From: Cryptomeria japonica
Taxonomy: Eukaryota > Streptophyta > Pinopsida > Cupressales > Cupressaceae
Length of the DNA: 64,000 nt
Direction of reading: 5' to 3'
Assembly (NCBI RefSeq): GCF_030272615.1
Contig: NC_081414.1
Coordinates: 779,998,119-780,062,118, forward strand
The notes beneath the pieces were generated by a model. It ran no database searches and was not told the DNA's origin. It worked only from the letters and a program-made list of their open reading frames with translations. Every line of letters starts with the position of its first letter. Within the stretch, counting starts at the first letter, position 1. Shown in pieces: positions 58,706 through 64,000 of this stretch. Position numbers and translations under genes: made by a program.

Positions 58706-60310
58706 CTAAGGACTGAGGCTAGATTACACAAACTAGGATTAGAGAAAGAAAAATTAAAGGAGTTATTAGAAATTTCGCTTTTCCTTCCCTTAAAATGGCA
58801 AGTGCACTTTATAAAATGATTGATGTGCATAGTGGATACGATACAAATGGAAAAAGCAATTTTCAAATCTTTAGGACAGAGATTATAATATTCTCATTAA
58901 TTAGGGTACAAATATCTATGGGTAATTCATGTTGATCCATCCTAATTTTAATCCCTTCGGAGAAAAGACCCAGGTTAACTAACCTATCTTTCGTTGAACA
59001 AATTCAAATGGAGTATTAAAAAATATTTAATGGGCATGGTATGCAACTATCCTATGGTTGTGAGACTTTTATTGAGTTTTATCATCACATCAAATAATTA
59101 AGGAATATTTTCACTACAAAGAATTTGAATCATGATGGAAATTTTAGTATTCAGTTCCTTAAGAAAAATATAGAAATATAAATTTTGGGGGTGGTAAATT
59201 TTTTTACAAGAACCTCTTCTAAGTATTATTAAATCACAAAATAAAATCATATATGTATTTAATGTTAGATGTTTTATTTTTTAAGAAATTGTTTAGATAG
59301 AATATTTATCGATAGTACATTTGAATCAATTGAAAACAATATCCCCAATTTGATCATATTTTGTAATAGAGTTATGTTTTAATATTATATACCATTCACG
59401 TGCCTTATGTTTTGGGAGGGAAAGTAAGTAACAAAAGAGGCACATTTTGATTTGTTATATGATAAATATTGTATGGATTTTAATTATCACTAATATGATC
59501 TAATAGAGAGATGCCTGCATACCTATAAAAATGAGGAAATGGTTTTAATACTACTTCTAGAACTTGAATTCTCTATTGTTTCAATGGAATGCTAGTATAC
59601 CATGGTGAGAATGGTAAATTTAATGCTAGAATATTTAGATGCACATAAATATTAGTCACCATAATGGTCTACAAAATTAAGGATTTGAGATAAGATCATC
59701 AATAGGGTTACAAATAGAAGAGGCATGCTTCTATGGGCTAGTATATTTTATATTATCAACTAAAACCAAATAATATAGAACAAAAATAAAACAAGGGAAA
59801 AATACAAGTCAATGTTTGCATCCCATTAGGCATATCAAGAATTGATGATTTCTAATTGTATACTTTCATACACACTCTATAAACATGAGACATCGCATGA
59901 ATATGTGACTTCACTACTTATGTAGCACCTATAATTTTAAGAGTTGGCTTGTCGTATATTTTTGAATAAATTTATTAATAAATAAAGAAAAAAAGGGGAA
60001 GAATTTTCCTAAGAATATAACTAAATTCTAAGGTGATTTTTGAAGATAGATATTGAAAGTAAAATATTTGTATATATTATTTATAATAATTGGATACTCC
60101 AATGAAAAATCACACAACACAAAACTAGATATTAATACAGAAAATGTAAGAGGGAAAACAATGCACATCCAATTTATTCAATAAAATTGAATTACACTCA
60201 TTAATTACAATGCTAAAACCACATGGGCTTACCTAACTACAAAGAAAATTTTATAAATTACAATGCTATGACCACTTGGGCCTACCTCAGTACAAAGAAA
60301 CTCAACTTCT

Positions 60311-61215
60311 AATAAAACTTTGTAATTTGAAGCTACAATCTACACTAAGGGAGATATCATTTGTAACCTTTTCTCATGACTTAATTTGACACCACTAAAT
60401 ACCTTAGAATGTTTTTGAAAGTGCAACCCCCACTTTTTAGACACCCAAAGGTTCAACAATTTGCTTTCCCACTTAGGAAGATATTTCATTTTAAATTTAA
60501 ACATTGGTAGCACAACTTCTTAGAGCCATAATTTTTTAGTTAGGCATCTACTTTACTATTACAATATATTGTTGGAAAGCTAAGGAAGATATCTAAAATG
60601 CTAATTATTTGAGGGTCATTTTGTTTACTTATTAGTCTTATATGAGGCTTCTAAGGGCTTTAAGTTTAAGTCTAAATATTTTTTAGGAAAAAATTTCAAA
60701 GATAAAAATTTAATATGTCCCAAATGATATAGGATATTCGGATTACTATTTCACCATTTTCTTTATATTTTAGTTCTACTCCATTCGACAATATTTTAGG
60801 TCCATATGTTCTCATATAGGTTGATTTTATAAAATAGGAAGTAATAATCTTTTACCTTTTAGGACTTTAGACTACCCTAATCCTCTAAAGTGTCATTGTG
60901 GGCTCCAAAACAATTAAAGAAACCTTAAAAAAAAGGAAACTTTTTTTTTTTATTGGAATGCAACATTTCTCTTACACCCTATATGATCTTGCTCCAAACA
61001 TGTGGGATAGTTTGACAAGTGACCTTGTTATATTTTTTATGTTTGATGAAAACCAAGATGGTCAACCTTTTTATTAGATAATCATGACAAATATTCAATG
61101 GTCCTTCCCTTCCATATAAACAAATATTATTCTTACTAGCTAATTCCTATACTTCTACCCACATTAATATCCAAGCTTTGTTCTATCTATTCATATTTGG
61201 AGTAGTTGTTAGTAT
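60311..61215. other. Intergenic, nothing recognised
   Basis: A+T-rich sequence between the duplication and the Gypsy remnant. No supported frame on either strand. Confidence 0.4.
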
Positions 61216-61763
61216 ACAAGCTTATTTTGGTCCAATCTTATTGTCTCCTTCATGATATTTTATCAAATCAACAATGTAAAAAGTAAGTGAGATATCAATT
61301 TGTTTAGTAAATTCTACCTCATATGTATTTGTTGAATCACATCTATTTATAATCTTAAATGGTCCAACATTATTCATTTTCAACTTGCTATATGTTATAA
61401 CATGAAATATTTAGTTTTTCAAGTGAACCATATCTTCATCTTCAACCTTGAATTATTTAAACCTTCACATTTCATTTGCCATTTCCTTGTACTTAGTATT
61501 CATCTTATTAATATATTCCTTATCTTTTTGTTCAATTTCTATAGGTGCTCAATAAAATCCTTGTCATGCATTGCTCTTTTCTCCATTTTCTGTCTTCCTC
61601 AACTCAAGAGCATTCCTTAAAATATTCCTATGCACAATTTCGAATGGGCATTTATTTATAATATTATTGAAAAAATTATTGTATAAAAATTATAACTATG
61701 GTTCAATCAAATCTTATGATCCCTTGGTACTAAGCATCTCAATAGGTATCTGAAAGCCCTACT
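61216..61763 (-). pseudogene. Gypsy pol remnant (end of integrase)
   Basis: Minus-strand reading gives NKCPFEIVHRNIL (about 61660), matching the 'SPFEvvYG' segment of Gypsy integrases. It continues with KDKEYINKMNTKYKEMANEM and then KLKMNNVGPFKIINRCDSTN followed by TYEVEFTKQIDISLTFYIVD and LIKYHEGDN (about 61250-61390). This is the typical C-terminal 'KL...GPFkIl..i..naYeleLP......FnV.dLk.y' pattern. Stops occur. The upstream part is cut by element E at 61764. Confidence 0.65.
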
Positions 61764-62822
61764 TGTTGGTATTTTGGTATGGTTTTTTCATTGATGTCAA
61801 CACATATCAACACTAATAAACTCTGGCACTTTGGAGAATTGACAATGTTCATCGACAAGCAAGTGATTTATGCATAGTCACCGGTATCCGGTACACCGAT
61901 AGGATATATTGTTCACCGACACTTGGAATGACATGGAAAACATCTAGTTATGTCGAAGACATTGTTTGGACACTTTGTCTTGGAGAATTTCTCATTAGTA
62001 TATTCGTATTTGCATATTTGTTGTTACCAGCAAATAGGTCTAGGTTATGCACTGACAGGCTTATCTATTCCAGATCAGCACGACACGATTTGGAGATGAT
62101 TTCATTGTTATTGTAAATGCATTAAGACGACATGTTGAATCGGATATTGTATCGGTTATTGATTTACTTATAATTATTTTATTGTAATATCTTTTAGAGC
62201 TGACGTACTAAAAGTGGTCTTAGGTTATGGTATATATGTAAGATCTTATTTGTAAGATTGATAGGTGATTGGGAAAAAGGATTGTAAGAAGGTATATGTG
62301 GGAATAAGCAGAGATATACACACAAACATCATTTGAAGGTGAAGCAAGGTTTTTTTGAAGGCAATCAGAACTACAGTAATACTGAATCTAGCATATGAAG
62401 ATGCTATTTTGAGCAATACATCATTATTCGATTTAACCATCCAATTGTAGTTAGTGTGACTCCTATTTGTGTTTGAGCAGTGAGCTCTAGGTGCTTGGCC
62501 TTTCTGCATGTGCAAACCCCATTTGTATACATATACTATTTGCAGTAGTATCATTTGATTATGGGTAAGGTTTCCCACCGTGGTTTTTCCCCTTATAGGG
62601 TTTCCACGTACAAATATTGGTGCTATGTGTTGTGGATGTTATTGTCTTTCTATTTCATGCATTAATCTTTATTGGTACTGTAATTAACTGATAAACTGTC
62701 TACCCGCATAAAGTTTTGTTTACTAGTATTAAGCATTAAGTTTGGTTAAGTTATTTTTGGTTTGAATTTATTAGACAATTGATTCACCCCCCCCCCCTCT
62801 CAATTGTCTCCAGGACCTAACA
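61764..62822 (+). repeat. 5' LTR of element E
   Basis: TGTTGGTATTTTGG to GGACCTAACA, 1,059 bp. It contains GATTCACCCCCCCCCCTCTC at about 62781-62800 and matches the reverse complement of B's LTRs. Confidence 0.8.
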
Positions 62823-62823
62823 A

Positions 62824-62837
62824 TTGGTATCAGAGAA
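62824..62837 (+). other. Primer binding site of element E
   Basis: TTGGTATCAGAGAA directly after the LTR; it contains TGGTATCAGAG, the Copia initiator-Met tRNA site. Confidence 0.75.
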
Positions 62838-62880
62838 TAGTCCTCTTTTTGCAGAAGTTTAACAACTTGAGGAGATCCAA

Positions 62881-64000
62881 TGTCTACTAACTATTTCAGG
62901 AAGGACAGTCCTAAACTTGATGGAACCAACTATGGCATATGGAAGATCAAAATGGAGACACATTTGAATTGCATTGGAAAGGACATCTGGGAAGTTACAA
63001 AGAATGGCTATATTGCTCCTACATCTAGTTAGCCTAATCCACCTACCTTAGGAAAAGATGAAGAAAATGATTGCAAAGCAAGAGAAGCACTTTTGAGCGC
63101 ATTATCAGATCAGCAAATCATGGGATTATCAGATAGGTCTACTGCTAAAGCTATTTGGGATCATTTGGAAAGTTTGAATGCAGGAGATTCCATAGTCAAA
63201 ATTGCAAAACTTGAAAGCTTCCGGATCAAGTATGAAAATCTGAAAATGGAAGAAGATGAAAGGATTTCTGCTTTTATAGAAAGAGTAAATGAAATTGTTT
63301 TGGGTATTAAATGTTGTGGAGGAACCTTAAGTGAAGATGAAATTGTTTCAAAAGTTTTAAGAGGATTGCCAACGGAATACAAAATGAAAGTTACTGCTAT
63401 AAATGAGTTGAGAACAATGCCTAATACATCAGTAACTACAAATACATTGATTGGAAAACTTTTAGCTTTTGCAATTGAGGAATTTGGTCCTGTTGCTACT
63501 ATAAAGATAGATTTATCTTTTAAGGCATCAACATCATCTGCACCATCATTTGGCAAATCCGATTGGAAAGCCTTTTATGCAAGAGAATATGAGGAAAACA
63601 GGAGAGAAAATGAAGAACTTGAAGAACTTGAAGCACTATTTGCAAGGAAAATGCCTAAAGGTCTAGTTGGAAGTAAGTATAAAGGTGAAGAACCCTTTAA
63701 ATGTTTTAATTGCAATAAGATTGGTCATATGGCTTAAAGATGCCCTAATAGACATGCTAGACTAAGAGAAGAAGACAGAAGAACATACAAGCCTAACCCT
63801 AAATATCAGAGATACATATTTAAGAAGAATATAGATAAATCTTGTTATCTTGCTGAGGAAGGAGTCACTGATGACTTTGATGAAGATCTGACATACAATG
63901 GATGGGTTTTTGTTTCTATAACAGAAGATCAATTGGCACCTACTATTCAACCGGTAGAGCAGGCCCTGGCAGCTAAAGTTGAAGTTAAGGATGAATGGAT
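62881..64000 (+). pseudogene. Copia gag of element E, two stops, partial
   Basis: Starts at ATG 62881 with STNYFRKDSPKLDGTNYGIW (gag N-terminus, shared with B). TAG at about 63031 falls where B has Gln-Asn-Asn. The frame is then open to 63737, covering the UBN2-type gag core (DQQIMGLSDRSTAKAIWDHL; RVNEIVLGIKCCGGTLSEDE; VLRGLPTEYKMKV). It ends with a TAA inside the zinc knuckle CFNCNKIGHMA-stop-RC. The same frame continues to the window end (RRTYKPNPKYQRYIFKKN; VEQALAAKVEVKDEW) towards protease. Apart from the two stops this is the best-preserved gag of its family here. Confidence 0.85.

Larger units (their letters stand above)
55978..58866 (-). pseudogene. Decayed gene of unknown function, duplication copy 2
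   Basis: Same protein as at 50093-51726. It starts at MKIAFSICIVSTMHINHFIK (58866) and is interrupted after about 50 codons by the Copia fragment 57416-58705. It resumes at 57415 (NYVEGTKVFYPSLLEQ; MDTIVVGTRLVVEGASFPKN) and reaches NMEMIEKNFISLQYIKDEIT near 56080; the last codons were cut off by the solo LTR. Stops in the F-stop-RF-stop segment and before MDDL are shared with copy 1, so the gene was already dead before duplication. Other stops are private to one copy. Confidence 0.5.
53228..60310. repeat. Tandem segmental duplication, copy 2 (two insertions)
   Basis: Direct repeat of copy 1 separated from it by under 100 bp. Copy 2 carries about 360 bp absent from copy 1 (about 53481-53850), a solo LTR (55078-55972) and a deleted Copia (57416-58705). 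Without these it is about 4.5-4.9 kb, the same length class as copy 1. Confidence 0.9.
61764..64000 (+). mobile_element. Copia element E, 5' part (runs off the window)
   Basis: Complete 5' LTR, PBS, leader and gag of a plus-strand Copia of the same family as B: the LTR start, the poly-C tract near the LTR end, the PBS context and the gag sequence all match. It interrupts the Gypsy remnant. Pol and the 3' LTR lie beyond 64000. Confidence 0.85.

Overview
The window looks like intergenic nuclear DNA of a seed plant with a very large, retroelement-filled genome. A conifer is the best guess. This is an inference from the density and style of Copia and Gypsy remnants, the low A+T-rich background and the single intronless receptor-kinase gene in 64 kb. 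No bacterial features, rRNA, tRNA or CRISPR array were seen.

Layout. 1-10 kb: a lysine-rich decayed reading frame cut by a minus-strand Copia element (A, about 1264-9960). A carries a nested plus-strand, gag-only LTR element (F, about 2595-6267). 10-12.1 kb: the 3' end and an LTR of a probable Gypsy element, with a roughly 50-bp tandem repeat. 13.7-15.4 kb: a decayed unknown minus-strand frame with an 84-bp tandem duplication, then a decayed LINE-type RNase H. 17.0-17.7 kb: the 3' end and LTR of a small Copia. 18.3-20.9 kb: the one recognisable host gene, a G-type lectin S-receptor-like Ser/Thr kinase. It is intronless and complete apart from one in-frame TAG. 21.9-28.7 kb: decayed unknown frames, one interrupted by a probable solo LTR. 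29.3-31.1 kb: a probable LINE ORF1 remnant with a 180-bp in-frame tandem duplication. 31.3-38.0 kb: a complete but mutated minus-strand Copia (B) with an ATATT target-site duplication (TSD). 38.0-40.9 kb: a 3'-truncated minus-strand Copia (C). 40.9-42.1 kb: a Copia RT/RNase H remnant.

42.2-60.3 kb is a direct tandem duplication of a unit of about 4.7-4.9 kb. Copy 1 was later split by a complete plus-strand Copia (D, 43835-50087, TSD CCTTA). Copy 2 was split by a solo LTR (55078-55972, TSD GCCTT) and by an internally deleted Copia (57416-58705, TSD CTAAG). Each copy holds the same decayed minus-strand gene of unknown function. 61.2-61.76 kb is a Gypsy integrase C-terminal remnant. 61764 to the window end is the 5' part of another plus-strand Copia (E) of B's family.

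Nothing here forms an operon or pathway. The receptor kinase would act alone at the plasma membrane. The most striking pattern is that nonsense codons in the retroelements, and in some decayed genes, fall mostly where Gln codons are expected (CAG to TAG). In D there are 23 in-frame stops, 19 of them at probable Gln positions, with no frameshift over 1,349 codons. All functional calls come from reading translations and motifs by eye; no database search was possible.
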